DNA of 6,077 nt, taken from assembly GCA_022713905.1 (NCBI GenBank), contig JAIHTM010000165.1, positions 1-6,077 on the forward strand. Reading direction: 5' to 3'. The translations under genes and the position numbers were made by a program. Under the pieces are notes generated by a model, which saw nothing but the letters and a program-made list of their open reading frames with translations, did no database searches and had not been told where the DNA came from. This DNA comes from Collinsella sp. Its GTDB lineage: Bacteria > Actinomycetota > Coriobacteriia > Coriobacteriales > Coriobacteriaceae. The stretch's first letter is position 1, and each line of letters begins with the position of its first letter. Positions 5,866-6,077 of this stretch are shown here, piece after piece.

Positions 5866-5895
5866 ATAATAACCTATGATTCGAGAACTGTGCAA
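5866..5895 (-). promoter_or_regulatory. Promoter of tRNA-Leu (and possibly the phosphatase operon)
   Basis: On the minus strand a -35 TTGCAC (5895-5890) and a -10 TATTAT (5871-5866) are separated by 18 nt. The -35 overlaps the end of the conserved module at 5892-5938, as in the tRNA-Gly array promoter. Confidence 0.7.
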
Positions 5896-5938
5896 GCACT
5901 TTTTTGAAAAAAGTTTACGAATTTGTAAATGCGCAGGT
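5892..5938 (-). promoter_or_regulatory. Conserved upstream module, copy 2 (tRNA-Leu)
   Basis: Read on the minus strand: ACCTGCGC (5938-5931), 15 variable nt (5930-5916), then AAC, six Ts, C, six As and GTGCTTGC (ending at 5892). It matches copy 1 (2418-2465) in order, spacing and position relative to the -35. The variable part differs in sequence but again forms a small hairpin ending at the same place (TTTAC with GTAAA). Confidence 0.7.
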
Positions 5939-5952
5939 AGACGGACCTGTTC

Positions 5953-6077
5953 GGGCCGGAATGAGGTTGCTTTCCAACGCGTCCTCGGGCATGCGGCATT
6001 ATTTTGATCCGCGCTTCGCGCTACAAAATAATGCCGCCCCCTGCGGAATGCGTTGGAAAGCAACCTCATTCCGGCCC
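5953..6077. repeat. 125-nt imperfect palindrome with 28-bp perfect arms
   Basis: 5953-5980 is perfectly complementary to 6050-6077 (28 bp). Inside are two 12-nt segments (5981-5992 and 6038-6049) that pair poorly, then a second perfect 14-bp stem (5993-6006 with 6024-6037) and a 17-nt apical segment that holds a 4-bp mini-stem (6011-6014 with 6018-6021). The arm ends at the last base of the window, so it may continue. No coding capacity, T-run or known family is recognised. Candidates are a MITE-like element with terminal inverted repeats, a dispersed palindromic repeat, or a structured RNA or bidirectional terminator of a gene beyond the edge. Confidence 0.85.

Noticed and set aside
5854..6069. 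Open frame of 71 codons on the minus strand through the palindrome
   Set aside because: It spans the tRNA-Leu promoter, the A/T-tract module and the palindrome; its sequence is dictated by the repeat and resembles no protein.
5953..6077. Palindrome as an intrinsic terminator of tRNA-Leu or the phosphatase operon
   Set aside because: It lies upstream, not downstream, of these genes and lacks an adjacent T-run; only a gene beyond the right edge could use it.

Overview
The window looks like a chromosomal segment of a high-GC, gut-type actinobacterium, most likely class Coriobacteriia (Collinsella or a close relative). This is inferred from the actinobacterial style of the GH13 alpha-glucosidase, the RsbU/RsbV/RsbW-like partner-switching proteins and tRNA genes that encode their CCA ends. 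No 16S or other decisive marker is present. All recognised genes are on the minus strand, so the window reads functionally from right to left.

Layout, right to left. 5953-6077 is a 125-nt imperfect palindrome with 28-bp perfect outer arms that ends exactly at the window edge. A promoter region (5866-5938) drives tRNA-Leu(GAG) (5720-5809), which ends in a UUCG-loop terminator (5687-5708). Only 26 nt later starts a 781-aa PAS-GAF-GAF-like-SpoIIE/PP2C phosphatase (3315-5660). It is followed by a 248-aa protein fusing a STAS (RsbV-like) domain to a HATPase (RsbW-like) kinase domain (2487-3233). A second promoter region (2393-2465) drives the array tRNA-Gly(GCC), tRNA-Cys(GCA), tRNA-Gly(GCC) (2078-2380), with a terminator-like hairpin after every tRNA. 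Last comes a 577-aa cytoplasmic GH13 alpha-glucosidase (167-1900). The left edge (1-42) holds a very GC-rich dyad.

How the genes fit together. The phosphatase and the STAS-HATPase protein form a sensing and partner-switching pair. The phosphatase would integrate signals through PAS and GAF domains and dephosphorylate the STAS serine, and the HATPase domain would rephosphorylate it. No sigma factor is in the window, so the output is unknown. The pair has almost no room for its own promoter and may be expressed by read-through from tRNA-Leu.

The most distinctive non-coding signal is a module present twice. Each copy reads ACCTGCGC, 15 nt, then an A/T-tract palindrome running into the -35 box, just upstream of the tRNA-Leu and tRNA-Gly promoters, with identical spacing. 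The module, the terminal palindrome, the STAS-HATPase fusion and the terminators inside the tRNA array are the points most worth following up.
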